Shown here: positions 8,638-16,963 of the stretch, in pieces
How positions within the stretch are numbered: the stretch's first letter is position 1
Layout of the letters: the number at the start of each line of letters is the position of its first letter
NCBI RefSeq assembly: GCF_028823535.1
Contig: NZ_JAQIYM010000004.1
Location: forward strand, 1-64,000
Direction of reading: 5' to 3'
DNA: 64,000 nt
Source: Pseudomonas serbica
Lineage (GTDB): Bacteria > Pseudomonadota > Gammaproteobacteria > Pseudomonadales > Pseudomonadaceae
Notes under the pieces: model-generated
What the model saw: only the letters and a program-made list of their open reading frames with translations
Databases searched by the model: none
Told to the model about the DNA's origin: nothing
Made by a program: the position numbers and the translations under genes

Positions 8638-9588
8638 GTGGACAAGATTCTTCACCAACCACTGGGCGGCAACGAAATGCCGCGCTTCGGCGGCATCGCC
8701 ACCATGATGCGACTCCCCCATGTACCGACCGCTGCAGGTCTGGACGCTGCTTTTGTCGGCGTGCCGCTGGACATCGGTACCTCCCTGCGCCCTGGCACTC
8801 GTTTCGGACCTCGCGAAATCCGCGCCGAATCGGTGATGATCCGCCCCTACAACATGGCCACCGGCGCTGCCCCGTTCGACTCGCTGTCGGTTGCCGACAT
8901 CGGCGACGTGGCGATCAATACCTTCAACCTGCTGGATGCCGTGCGGATCATCGAAGAATCCTACGACAACATCCTCGAACACGATGTGATCCCCCTGACC
9001 CTGGGTGGCGACCACACCATCACCCTGCCAATCCTGCGTGCCATCCATAAAAAGCACGGCAAGGTCGGCTTGGTGCACATCGACGCCCACGCCGATGTGA
9101 ACGATCACATGTTCGGCGAGAAAATCGCCCACGGCACCACCTTCCGTCGCGCCGTCGAGGAAGGCCTGATCGATCCGGACCGTGTCGTCCAGATCGGCCT
9201 GCGCGCCCAGGGCTACACCGCTGACGACTTCAACTGGAGCCGCAACCAGGGCTTCCGCGTGGTCCAGGCCGAAGAGTGCTGGCACAAATCCCTGGCCCCA
9301 CTGATGGCTGAAGTACGTGAGAAAGTCGGCGGCGGTCCGGTGTACCTGAGTTTCGACATCGACGGTATCGACCCGGCCTGGGCACCTGGCACCGGCACTC
9401 CGGAAATCGGTGGTCTGACGACCATTCAGGCCATCGAGATCGTTCGCGGCTGCCAAGGCCTGGACCTGGTCGGTTGCGATCTGGTAGAAGTCTCGCCCGC
9501 TTACGACACCACCGGCAACACCTCGCTGCTGGCCGCCAACCTGCTCTACGAAATGCTCTGCGTATTGCCTGGCGTGGTCCATCGCTGA
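8638..9588 (+). CDS. gbuA: Guanidinobutyrase (ureohydrolase family)
   Basis: A 316-residue binuclear manganese ureohydrolase. It should hydrolyse 4-guanidinobutyrate to 4-aminobutyrate and urea in the arginine transamination/oxidase routes. The six metal ligands are visible: H126 (GGDHTIT), D149, H151, D153 (HIDAHADVN), D240 and D242 (SFDIDGIDP). The GTG start lies 8 nt after TGAGG, and its product begins MDKILHQPLGGNEMPRFGG, typical of GbuA rather than agmatinase SpeB. It is divergent from gbuR and followed closely by a SnoaL-like gene and two transporters, as at PA1421-PA1418. Guanidinopropionase or another guanidino-acid hydrolase remains possible. Confidence 0.9.
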   Translation: MDKILHQPLGGNEMPRFGGIATMMRLPHVPTAAGLDAAFVGVPLDIGTSLRPGTRFGPREIRAESVMIRPYNMATGAAPFDSLSVADIGDVAINTFNLLDAVRIIEESYDNILEHDVIPLTLGGDHTITLPILRAIHKKHGKVGLVHIDAHADVNDHMFGEKIAHGTTFRRAVEEGLIDPDRVVQIGLRAQGYTADDFNWSRNQGFRVVQAEECWHKSLAPLMAEVREKVGGGPVYLSFDIDGIDPAWAPGTGTPEIGGLTTIQAIEIVRGCQGLDLVGCDLVEVSPAYDTTGNTSLLAANLLYEMLCVLPGVVHR

Positions 9589-9597
9589 GGATCGGGC

Positions 9598-10020
9598 ATG
9601 AACGAACGTGATCAGGTTTTGACAGCGGCTGCCGACCTGGTATCCGCCTTCGCCCGTAACGATCGCGAAGCCTACTTCGGCGCGTTTAGCGCCGATGCCA
9701 GCTTCGTCTTCTACACCCTCGAACAGCCACTGCTGTCGCGCGATGCCTATCAGGCGTTGTGGGACAGCTGGCGTGCCGAGGACGGCTTCGAGGTGCTTTC
9801 GTGCACCTCGAGCAACGCTTTCGTCAGCTTGCAGGGTGACGTGGCGATTTTCATCCATGACGTGGCCACCGAGCTGCGCATGCAAGGGGAGCAACACTTC
9901 AGCCAGGAGCGCGAGACGATTGTTTTCAAGAAACAAGCGTCTGGCCAAGAACAACAAGGCCTGTGGCTGGCCTGTCACGAACATTTGTCCGCCATGCCGG
10001 AAGGGCTGCCAACCCCTTAG
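9598..10020 (+). CDS. SnoaL/NTF2-like small protein (PA1420-type)
   Basis: A 140-residue protein with the pattern of the NTF2/SnoaL-like fold: an N-terminal helix (VLTAAADLVSAFARNDREAYFGAFSADASFVFYT) followed by a curved sheet. It starts 9 nt after gbuA and lies in the gbu operon, so it probably acts on or binds something in guanidino-acid metabolism. No catalytic residues can be assigned. The same gene order occurs at PA1420 in P. aeruginosa. Confidence 0.75.
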   Translation: MNERDQVLTAAADLVSAFARNDREAYFGAFSADASFVFYTLEQPLLSRDAYQALWDSWRAEDGFEVLSCTSSNAFVSLQGDVAIFIHDVATELRMQGEQHFSQERETIVFKKQASGQEQQGLWLACHEHLSAMPEGLPTP

Positions 10021-10074
10021 CCAAACAGGTGACGCTCACGCACGATGAGCGCGCCTTTATGATCGGAGCAGATC

Positions 10075-11586
10075 ATGAATAACAACAACAACGACCAAAG
10101 CCTTACGCAGATTGAAACCCACGGGGTCGAACAGATCCCGGACAACGAACGCACCGCAGGCCCCACGGACTTGTTCCGGATGATCTTCGGTGGTTCCAAC
10201 ACCTTTGCCACCGCCGTGCTCGGCAGCTTCCCGGTACTGTTCGGCCTGTCTTTCCAGGCGGGCGTGCTGGCGATCGTGCTGGGCGTGTTACTGGGTTCGC
10301 TGATCCTCGCGCCGATGGGCCTGTTCGGCCCGATCAATGGCACCAACAACGCCGTGTCTTCCGGTGCACACTTTGGCGTGCACGGGCGGATCGTCGGCTC
10401 GTTCCTGTCGCTGTTGACCGCCATCGCCTTCTTCTCGCTCTCGGTGTGGAGTTCGGGTGATGCGCTGATCGGTGGCGCCAAGCGCCTGATCGGCCTCCCG
10501 GAAACCGACCTGACATTGGGCCTGGCCTACGGTCTGTTCGCGATCCTGGTACTGACCGTGTGCATCTATGGCTTCCGTTTCCTGCTGTGGGTCAACAAGA
10601 TTGCAGTGTGGAGCGCCAGCCTGTTGTTCCTGCTGGGCATCTTCGCTTTCGCTGGTCCCTTCGATGTGAACTACGCCGGCTCCGTGAACATGGGGCAACC
10701 GGGTTTCTGGGCGGCCTTCATCGGCGCCGCACTGGTGGCCATGAGCAACCCGATCTCCTTCGGTGCGTTCCTCGGCGACTGGTCACGCTACATTCCGCGT
10801 GAAACCTCCAAGCGCCGGATCATGGCCGCTGTGGTGATTTCGCAAATCGCGACCTTCATCCCGTTCCTGTTCGGCCTGACCACCGCCACCATCGTAGCGA
10901 TCAAGGCACCGGACTACATCGCCGCCAATAACTATGTCGGCGGCTTGCTGGCGGTTTCACCGAGCTGGTTCTTCCTGCCGGTGTGCCTGATAGCGGTGAT
11001 CGGCGGCATGTCCACCGGCACCACCTCGCTCTACGGCACCGGGCTGGACATGTCCAGCGTGTTTCCTCGGGTGCTGTCGCGGGTCAAGGCGACGTTGCTG
11101 ATCGGTGTGATGTCGATTGCCTTCATCTTCATCGGACGCTTCGCGGCGAACCTGGTGCAGAGCGTGTCGACCTTCGCCGTACTGATCATCACCTGCACCA
11201 CCCCGTGGATGGTGATCATGATCATCGGCCTGCTGGTGCGTCGCGGTTTCTACTGCCCGGATGACCTGCAAGTGTTCACCCGCGGCGAGAAAGGTGGCCG
11301 CTACTGGTTCACCCACGGCTGGAACTGGCGTGGCCTGGGTGCCTGGATTCCGAGCGCGGCCGTGGGCCTGTGCTTCGTGAACCTGCCGGGGCAGTTCGTT
11401 GGACCACTGGGGGAAATGGCCGGCGGTATCGACATCAGTCTGCCGGTCACCCTGGCCCTGGCCTCGCTGGTGTACCTGGCGCTGCTGAGCCTGTTCCCGG
11501 AACCGCACGCGGTGTTCGGCCCGAATGATTCACGCAGCAAGAGCACAAGCATCACGGCGAAACCAGAACAACGTCAGCCCGCCTGA
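10075..11586 (+). CDS. NCS1-family cytosine/purine permease-like transporter (gbu operon)
   Basis: A 503-residue inner-membrane protein with about 12 hydrophobic helices, typical of nucleobase:cation symporter-1 proteins. The family's first-helix region is visible (TDLFRMIFGGSNTFATAVLGSFPVLFGLSFQAG), as is the conserved WSRYIPR loop after helix 6. It follows the SnoaL-like gene by 54 nt and corresponds in position to PA1419. Its place in the gbu operon suggests uptake of guanidinobutyrate or a related compound rather than a nucleobase; the substrate is inferred only. A REPIN separates it from the next transporter. Confidence 0.82.
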   Translation: MNNNNNDQSLTQIETHGVEQIPDNERTAGPTDLFRMIFGGSNTFATAVLGSFPVLFGLSFQAGVLAIVLGVLLGSLILAPMGLFGPINGTNNAVSSGAHFGVHGRIVGSFLSLLTAIAFFSLSVWSSGDALIGGAKRLIGLPETDLTLGLAYGLFAILVLTVCIYGFRFLLWVNKIAVWSASLLFLLGIFAFAGPFDVNYAGSVNMGQPGFWAAFIGAALVAMSNPISFGAFLGDWSRYIPRETSKRRIMAAVVISQIATFIPFLFGLTTATIVAIKAPDYIAANNYVGGLLAVSPSWFFLPVCLIAVIGGMSTGTTSLYGTGLDMSSVFPRVLSRVKATLLIGVMSIAFIFIGRFAANLVQSVSTFAVLIITCTTPWMVIMIIGLLVRRGFYCPDDLQVFTRGEKGGRYWFTHGWNWRGLGAWIPSAAVGLCFVNLPGQFVGPLGEMAGGIDISLPVTLALASLVYLALLSLFPEPHAVFGPNDSRSKSTSITAKPEQRQPA

Positions 11587-11598
11587 CACAGATACACC

Positions 11599-11688
11599 TG
11601 TGGGAGCGAGCCTGCTCGCGAAGACGGCGGCACATTCAACATCAATGTGACTGACAGACCGCATTCGCGAGCAGGCTCGCTCCCACAG
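11599..11688. repeat. REPIN between the two gbu-locus transporters
   Basis: Inverted REP pair (about 11599-11623 and 11664-11688) of the GTGGGAGCGAGCCTGCTCGC type, the loop carrying TGACTGACAGACCG. It sits inside the probable operon and may attenuate or stabilise the message. Confidence 0.9.
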
Positions 11689-11749
11689 AGAGCAGCCCCA
11701 CAGAAACGCCTTTGTTTCACATAAAAAAGACAATCGGAGACACGCCATC

Positions 11750-13129
11750 ATGGCTTTGGATTTATTCGTCGTACTCATCTACGCCGCCGCGATGCTGATA
11801 CTCGGCTATTACGGCATGCGCAAGGCCAAGACCAACGAAGACTTTTTGGTCGCCGGTCGTAATCTCGGCCCGAGCATGTACATGGGCACCATGGCCGCCA
11901 CCGTCCTGGGTGGCGCGTCCACCGTGGGCACCGTGCGCCTGGGCTACGTACATGGCATCTCCGGTTTCTGGCTGTGCGCGGCCCTGGGTTGCGGGATCGT
12001 CGCGCTGAACCTGTTCCTGGCCAAACCTCTGCTCAAGCTGAAAATCTACACCGTTACCCAGGTCCTGGAAAAACGCTACAACCCGATGGCCCGCTCCGCG
12101 AGCGCGGCGATCATGCTGGCGTACGCGCTGATGATCGGCGTGACCTCGATCCTGGCCATCGGCACCGTGCTGCAAGTGCTGTTCGGCCTGCCATTCTGGG
12201 TCTCGGTACTGCTCGGCGGTGGCGTGGTGGTGGTCTATTCGGCCATTGGCGGCATGTGGTCGCTGACCCTGACCGACATCGTCCAGTTTGTCATCAAGAC
12301 CGTCGGCCTGATGTTCATCCTGCTGCCAATCTGCCTTTACCGCGTTGGCGGTTGGGATGATCTGGTGTTGAAACTGCCGGAGGCAGCGTTCAGCTTCACC
12401 ACCATCGGCTGGGACACCATCATCACCTACTTCATGATCTACTTCTTCGGCATCCTGATCGGTCAGGACATCTGGCAACGGGTGTTCACCGTCAAGTCCG
12501 CCAAAGTAGCCCAGGTCGCCGGTACCGCTGCCGGTATCTATTGCATCATCTACGGTCTGGCCTGCGCCCTGATCGGCATGGCTGCCCATGTACTGATCCC
12601 GGACCTGGACAACGTCAACAACGCTTTCGCTGCAATCGTGAAGCTGTCCCTGCCGGACGGTATCCGCGGCCTGGTGATCGCTGCCGCCCTGGCCGCCATG
12701 ATGTCCACCGCCAGCGCGGGCCTGCTCGCCGCTGCCACCACCCTCACCGAAGACCTGCTGCCGAAACTGCGCGGCGGCAAACAGTCGAGCCTGGGCCTGA
12801 ACCGTCTGGTGACCATGTTGACCGGCATTGTGGTGCTGGGCATCGCCCTGGTGGTGAACGACGTAATCAGCGCCCTGACCCTGGCCTACAACCTGTTGGT
12901 GGGCGGCATGCTGGTCCCGCTGATCGGTGCGATCTTCTGGAAACGCGCGACCACCGCCGGCGCCATCGCCAGCATGGGCCTGGGTTTCGCCACCGCGCTG
13001 GTGTTCATGTTCAAGGACGGCCTGGACGCCAACACCCCGATCTACTACAGCCTCGGCGTAGGCCTGGTGAGTTTCGTGATGGTCAGCCTGATGTCCCGTC
13101 GCCCGGCGACGCTGGCCAGCGCCGCCTAA
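11750..13129 (+). CDS. Sodium:solute symporter (SSS/SLC5 family), PA1418-type
   Basis: A 459-residue symporter with about 13 membrane segments. Family hallmarks are the N-terminal NEDFLVAGRNLGPSMYMGTMAATVLGGASTVG region, which forms the unwound first helix, and AAALAAMMSTASAGLLAAATT near residue 310, with the small residues and Ser/Thr pair of the Na2 site. It follows the NCS1 gene and a REPIN and ends at a strong terminator. As the second transporter of the gbu cluster it probably imports an amine or guanidino acid. Substrate unproven. Confidence 0.85.
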   Translation: MALDLFVVLIYAAAMLILGYYGMRKAKTNEDFLVAGRNLGPSMYMGTMAATVLGGASTVGTVRLGYVHGISGFWLCAALGCGIVALNLFLAKPLLKLKIYTVTQVLEKRYNPMARSASAAIMLAYALMIGVTSILAIGTVLQVLFGLPFWVSVLLGGGVVVVYSAIGGMWSLTLTDIVQFVIKTVGLMFILLPICLYRVGGWDDLVLKLPEAAFSFTTIGWDTIITYFMIYFFGILIGQDIWQRVFTVKSAKVAQVAGTAAGIYCIIYGLACALIGMAAHVLIPDLDNVNNAFAAIVKLSLPDGIRGLVIAAALAAMMSTASAGLLAAATTLTEDLLPKLRGGKQSSLGLNRLVTMLTGIVVLGIALVVNDVISALTLAYNLLVGGMLVPLIGAIFWKRATTAGAIASMGLGFATALVFMFKDGLDANTPIYYSLGVGLVSFVMVSLMSRRPATLASAA

Positions 13130-13160
13130 GCTGAACATAACGACTTGATGCTTTCTTCGA

Positions 13161-13195
13161 CGAGTGTGGCGTCGGTTGCCACACTCGTTTTTTTT
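13161..13195 (+). terminator. Rho-independent terminator after the gbu cluster
   Basis: A 10-bp stem (CGAGTGTGGC / GCCACACTCG) with a 7-nt loop is followed by eight T. It lies between the symporter stop and the next gene, marking the end of the gbu transcription unit. Confidence 0.9.
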
Positions 13196-13214
13196 CGCCT
13201 GAAGGAAACTGCCC

Positions 13215-13940
13215 ATGAAGATCGTCAGCCGCGATCAGTGGTTCGAAGTCAAACAGCTCAGTGACGGCATCCGCCTGATTCACGAGCCTTATATTCGCCC
13301 CTTCTATCGCTGCAACCTCTGGCACATTCAAGGCCGCGACAAAGACCTGCTGCTCGACAGCGGCTCGGGACTGGTCAGCCTGCGCGAACAACTGCCGTGG
13401 ATCACCGAGCGCCCCCTGGTGGCGGTGGCCAGTCACTGCCATTTCGACCACATTGCCGGGCACCACGAATTCGCCGAGCGCCTGGTGCATCCGGCGGAGG
13501 CGGACATCCTTGCCGCACCGGACGGGGAGAACGACTTGAGCAGGGCCTTTGTCGGCGACGACATGTTCGAAGCGCACCCCGATTGCCCGTTGTGCTACGC
13601 CGAGTATCGGGTCACGGCCGCACCGGCCACCGGGACCATCGAGGAAGGCGACGTCCTGGACCTGGGTAACCGGGTGCTGCAAGTGCTGCACACGCCGGGG
13701 CACTCGCCGGGCGGCATCAGCCTGTACGAAGCGGCGACCGAGACCCTGTTCAGCGGCGACATCATCTACGACGGGCCGCTGATCGAAGACGCCTACCACT
13801 CCAACCTCGACGACTATGCACGCAGCCTGCAACGCTTGCGCGCCCTGCCGATCCGTACGGTACATGGCGGGCATTTCGGCAGTTTTTCCGGGGCGCATCT
13901 GCACCACATGATTGACCAATGGCAACGCTCGCACGGCTGA
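13215..13940 (+). CDS. Metallo-beta-lactamase-fold hydrolase
   Basis: A 241-residue single-domain MBL-fold protein. The zinc motif HxHxDH is H74, H76, D78 and H79 (SHCHFDHIAGHH). Further ligands are in TPGHSPGG, the SGDIIYD aspartate and the C-terminal HGGHFGSF histidine. The N-terminus reads like glyoxalase II-type or quorum-lactonase-type relatives, but nothing fixes the substrate. It begins 20 nt after the terminator and has the SD GAAGGAAA, so it may depend on its own promoter or read-through. A small ACP-like gene follows. Confidence 0.82.
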   Translation: MKIVSRDQWFEVKQLSDGIRLIHEPYIRPFYRCNLWHIQGRDKDLLLDSGSGLVSLREQLPWITERPLVAVASHCHFDHIAGHHEFAERLVHPAEADILAAPDGENDLSRAFVGDDMFEAHPDCPLCYAEYRVTAAPATGTIEEGDVLDLGNRVLQVLHTPGHSPGGISLYEAATETLFSGDIIYDGPLIEDAYHSNLDDYARSLQRLRALPIRTVHGGHFGSFSGAHLHHMIDQWQRSHG

Positions 13941-14008
13941 AGCCTGCTGTACTGAATACCAGGAACAAAGCGCAGGGACGATCACAACAACGCCGTCGAA
14001 GACCTGCC

Positions 14009-14260
14009 ATGAAAAGAACTGCCGTGCGCGCCGCCGTCCATCTTTACATCAGCCGGATGCTTGAAGGACGGGATGACTTCGACGACAACGCCAGCCTGGC
14101 GCAGTTGGGATTGGATAAAGCGGATATCGAAGACCTGATCTTCCATCTGGAAGACGAACTCGGCTTGACGGCGTTCACCGCCGAGGAAGACCGAATACTC
14201 AAGACCGCCAGGACGGCGAACGACTTGAGCCGGTTCTTGATGGAAATCGGGCGGCATTGA
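14009..14260 (+). CDS. Acyl-carrier-protein-like small protein lacking the phosphopantetheine serine
   Basis: An 83-residue acidic protein (MKRTAVRAAVHLYISRML...). Its middle, LAQLGLDKADIEDLIFHLEDELGLTAF, follows the ACP pattern 'LGxDSLDxxELxxxLEExF', and the tail RILKTARTANDLSRFL matches helix IV. The attachment serine of DSL is replaced by lysine (DKAD). It may therefore be a non-acylated structural relative of carrier proteins. The start at 14009 is chosen because the upstream in-frame stretch overlaps the previous gene and has no carrier-like sequence. Hypothetical; its partner is unknown. Confidence 0.6.
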   Translation: MKRTAVRAAVHLYISRMLEGRDDFDDNASLAQLGLDKADIEDLIFHLEDELGLTAFTAEEDRILKTARTANDLSRFLMEIGRH

Positions 14261-14298
14261 CCTGTCCGATCTCTCTGGAAGCACTCATTACTCATGGA

Positions 14299-14321
14299 GC
14301 AGCAGCCCTCGGCTGCTGCTG
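14299..14321. repeat. Inverted repeat downstream of the PA1414-type ORF
   Basis: AGCAGCAGC / GCTGCTGCT arms around CCTCG form a compact hairpin between the ACP-like gene and the convergent small ORF. There is no T-tract on either side, so it is at best a weak terminator. Confidence 0.45.
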
Positions 14322-14336
14322 CAAAACGGCGTCGTG

Positions 14337-14465
14337 TTACCGGCGACGCTGCTGGCGACGGCGCTGTTCGTCGTCGGTACGAATAGGCACAGGTTGCAGA
14401 GGCGGTTCAATCAAACCGAGCGCAACACCCAGGTCGTGCAGCCAGTTTTGGATTTTCTCTTTCAT
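14337..14465 (-). CDS. PA1414-family small protein (42 aa), possible SicX-type dual RNA locus
   Basis: A 42-residue ORF (MKEKIQNWLHDLGVALGLIEPPLQP, then an Arg/Gln-rich tail QRRRQQRRR) with a strong SD (AAGGGGG) about 6 nt before the ATG. It resembles the PA1414 family of pseudomonads. In P. aeruginosa the PA1414 locus also gives the oxygen-responsive small RNA SicX, and it too lies a few genes from the gbu cluster. A small hairpin (CGAGCA/TGCTCG, 14539-14551) lies in the upstream leader. I found no convincing ANR box. Confidence 0.65.
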   Translation of the reverse strand: MKEKIQNWLHDLGVALGLIEPPLQPVPIRTDDEQRRRQQRRR

Positions 14466-14650
14466 GATGCCCCCTTCAGGGTAGTGCCGGGCGACCGGAA
14501 TTCTGTAGTCGCTTCGCACTGATAATAGTCCGAAGTGCCGAGCAATGCTCGCCAAACATAGCAACGATCTGTTACTGAATGGATCACAATCCGACGACAA
14601 GCGTTCAGCCCGGCCCGTAGCCCATGGCGGGCAGCCCCCGTGCAATCCAC

Positions 14651-15583
14651 TCAAGGCTGCCCGAGCGCCCTGCGTAACCGGCGACGCACCCACTGTTCAG
14701 CGCTGACAAAGGTTATCCCCAGCAGTACCAGCACGGCACCGATGACGAAGTTGAGGCTCAGCGCCTCGCCCAGCAGGACCACTCCGAATGTGACGCCGAA
14801 CAAGGGCGTCATGAATGAAAACACTGCCAGGTTGGCCGCGAGATAACGACGCAGCAGCCAGAACCAGACCAGATAACTGAAGAACGACACCACCACGCCC
14901 TGGAACAGCACGCTGGTCACCGCCACGCTGGTCAGGCTGACGTGGGTGATCTGGCCACTGAGCAATGCAATCAGCAACAGGCCGACGAAACCGACGATCA
15001 ACTGGTAAAACAAAGTCAGGGTCACCGGCGCCTCCGACAGACGCGAAGCACGCACCACTACGGTAGTCGCGCCCCAGCAGGCTCCCGCCAGGACACCCAG
15101 CGCATCGCCCAGCAACATGCGGCGATCGAGGTTGTCCCAAGACACGCCACCGGCAAAGGCAACGCCGATACCGACGAAAGCCAGGAAAATGCCCAGCCAC
15201 TGCACCGGCCGCAAACGCTCGCTCGGCAACAACCAGTGCACGCCCAATGCGGTAAAGATCGGCGCGGTGTAGAGGAACACCGACATGTGCGCCGCCGTGG
15301 TCAGCTGCAGGCCTTCGGAAATGAACAGGAACTCCAGGCCAAACAGCGCACCGGCCAACAGCCCGCCGCGCCAGGTGGCGCCCACCTGATCCCAGCCGCC
15401 CTTCCAGCAGATCAACAACCCCACCAGCAGCGCGGACAGGCCCGAACGCCCGGCTGCCTGCATGACCGGCGCAATATCGGGCGCCGCCCACTTGATCATC
15501 ACCTGCTGAATGCCCCAGACCAGGCACAACCCCACCATCACTTGCAGGGCAAATCCATCGGCGCTGCGCCGGGTGGCGCTCAC
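14651..15583 (-). CDS. EamA-family (DMT) transporter
   Basis: A 310-residue protein with ten predicted membrane helices in two EamA repeats, the classic drug/metabolite exporter architecture. The first repeat begins FALQVMVGLCLVWGIQQVMIKWAAPDIAP, and the second ends GVTFGVVLLGEALSLNFVIGAVLVLLGI, with the conserved 'GE' before the last helix. The substrate cannot be read from sequence. It stands alone on this strand. Other EamA paralogues occur at 23715, 41379 and 54529. Confidence 0.85.
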   Translation of the reverse strand: MSATRRSADGFALQVMVGLCLVWGIQQVMIKWAAPDIAPVMQAAGRSGLSALLVGLLICWKGGWDQVGATWRGGLLAGALFGLEFLFISEGLQLTTAAHMSVFLYTAPIFTALGVHWLLPSERLRPVQWLGIFLAFVGIGVAFAGGVSWDNLDRRMLLGDALGVLAGACWGATTVVVRASRLSEAPVTLTLFYQLIVGFVGLLLIALLSGQITHVSLTSVAVTSVLFQGVVVSFFSYLVWFWLLRRYLAANLAVFSFMTPLFGVTFGVVLLGEALSLNFVIGAVLVLLGITFVSAEQWVRRRLRRALGQP

Positions 15584-15768
15584 CGTAATACCTCGACAAC
15601 ACAGAACATGGCAGTGGCTCGACAGAGAACAGGAAAGCCCCGGCCCGCTTGTTGATCAAACGGCGCCGGGGCGAAAGTCATGCTGTCGATTATTAACCAG
15701 ATGGACAGAAATTACCGTCTGTCCGAGACATTTACCGCTCTGCGCACGTCATTGTGCAGGGATGCGGC

Positions 15769-16605
15769 TCAGCTCAACTCGATGCGATCGGCGTGAATGA
15801 CAATCTGGCCATTCTTGTACAACGCACCAATGGCCTTCTTGAAGTTGCCTTTGCTGACGCCAAACATGCTGCTGATCAGGGTCGGATCGCTCTTGTCGCT
15901 GACGGCCAGGCTGCCGTTGTTTTCGCGCAACTTGGCGAGGATCTTCGAGTTCAGGCTGCTGGCCGCTTCGACGCCCACCGGTTGCAGGCTCAGGCTGATC
16001 TTGCCGTCACTACGGACTTCCTTGATGAAGCCCTTCTCTTCCTTGCCGGCGCGCATGAACTTGAAGATTTCGTTCTTGTGAATCAGGCCCCAGTGCTTGT
16101 TATTGATGATTGCCTTGAAGCCCATGTCGGTGGCTTCGGCTACCAACAGGTCAACTTCCTGCCCCGGGGTGTAGTTGGCAGGCGTCTTGTCCAGGTACCG
16201 ATCCAGGCGCGCCGTAGCGGTAATGCGGCGGGTATGCTTGTCGAGGTAGACGTGTACCACGGCGTATTCACCGGCCTGCATCTGGCGCTTTTCTTCCGAG
16301 TACGGCAGCAGCAGGTCTTTGGGCAGCCCCCAATCCAGGAACACCCCAATACTATTCACTTCAACAACTTTCAAACTGGCGAATTCACCGACTTGAACTT
16401 TCGGCTTTTCAGTAGTTGCGATGAGTTTGTCATCGCTATCCAGATAAACAAAAACGTTGAGCCAGTCTTCATCTTCGCTGGGAATATCTTTTGGAATATA
16501 ACGATTAGGCAAGAGGATTTCACCTTCCGCGCCACCGTCCAGATATAAACCGAAGTTAGTGTGTTTAACCACTTGTAAACTGTTGTAACGCCCGACTAAA
16601 GCCAT
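15769..16605 (-). CDS. S1-like RNA-binding protein of the CvfB family
   Basis: A 278-residue CvfB/YitL-type protein: tandem S1-like OB domains (first at 1-65, GRYNSLQVVKHTNFGLYLDGG; second about 68-135; third about 140-215) and a C-terminal winged helix (SDPTLISSMFGVSKGNFKKAIGALYKNGQIVI). CvfB in Gram-positives affects virulence-factor expression, and the family binds nucleic acid. I choose the ATG at 16605 (MALVGRYN) because TGAGG precedes it by about 9 nt; an ATG five codons earlier overlaps that site. Single-gene unit. Confidence 0.85.
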   Translation of the reverse strand: MALVGRYNSLQVVKHTNFGLYLDGGAEGEILLPNRYIPKDIPSEDEDWLNVFVYLDSDDKLIATTEKPKVQVGEFASLKVVEVNSIGVFLDWGLPKDLLLPYSEEKRQMQAGEYAVVHVYLDKHTRRITATARLDRYLDKTPANYTPGQEVDLLVAEATDMGFKAIINNKHWGLIHKNEIFKFMRAGKEEKGFIKEVRSDGKISLSLQPVGVEAASSLNSKILAKLRENNGSLAVSDKSDPTLISSMFGVSKGNFKKAIGALYKNGQIVIHADRIELS

Positions 16606-16954
16606 GTCCAATACCCTCATTGCGTGGCGGCATTCTACCCGGTTTTAGCGATCAGTTTCTGCGGTCAGCCCGGTGGCACCAGAAATTCCCCGCAAAGCCT
16701 TAATTTTTCTCGGTTTTGCCCTGCTCGACCGGCCGCTCGTCAGACTGAGCAGGCAATTATCCCGCCGCCTACCCTTGGCGAAACGCTGTTTTCCCCAGCC
16801 AGGTTCTTAGTTAAAACAGCGGCTTAGGGCAATATTGCAAATAACAATTTGCATTTTGTAGCCGCTCCCTCCAATGTCTTCCACCGGATATTTACCAAGC
16901 AAATATCAACTCAATCCTGTACGATGCCTGGCCAAGTTAATTTTCTACAGGTTA
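16606..16954. promoter_or_regulatory. Divergent intergenic region with two overlapping palindromes
   Basis: No gene is evident in this ~350-nt gap. The palindrome GCAATATTGC (16829-16838) overlaps a second dyad, GCAAAT-AACA-ATTTGC (16837-16852), in an AT-rich stretch about 110 nt before the next small ORF. This suggests an operator; the second dyad loosely resembles pseudomonad Fur boxes, but the match is imperfect. Confidence 0.4.
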
Positions 16955-16963
16955 ATGGCCGCC

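Noticed and set aside
11762..13216. 484-codon open frame opposite the SSS symporter gene
   Set aside because: Low-complexity Gln/His/Gly composition typical of an antisense frame; the sense frame has clear symporter motifs.
14575..14600. Possible ANR box (TTGTGATCCATTCA) upstream of the PA1414-type ORF
   Set aside because: Only about 6 of 10 conserved positions match TTGAT-N4-ATCAA, and the distance to a TATGTT -10-like hexamer is wrong for a class II site.
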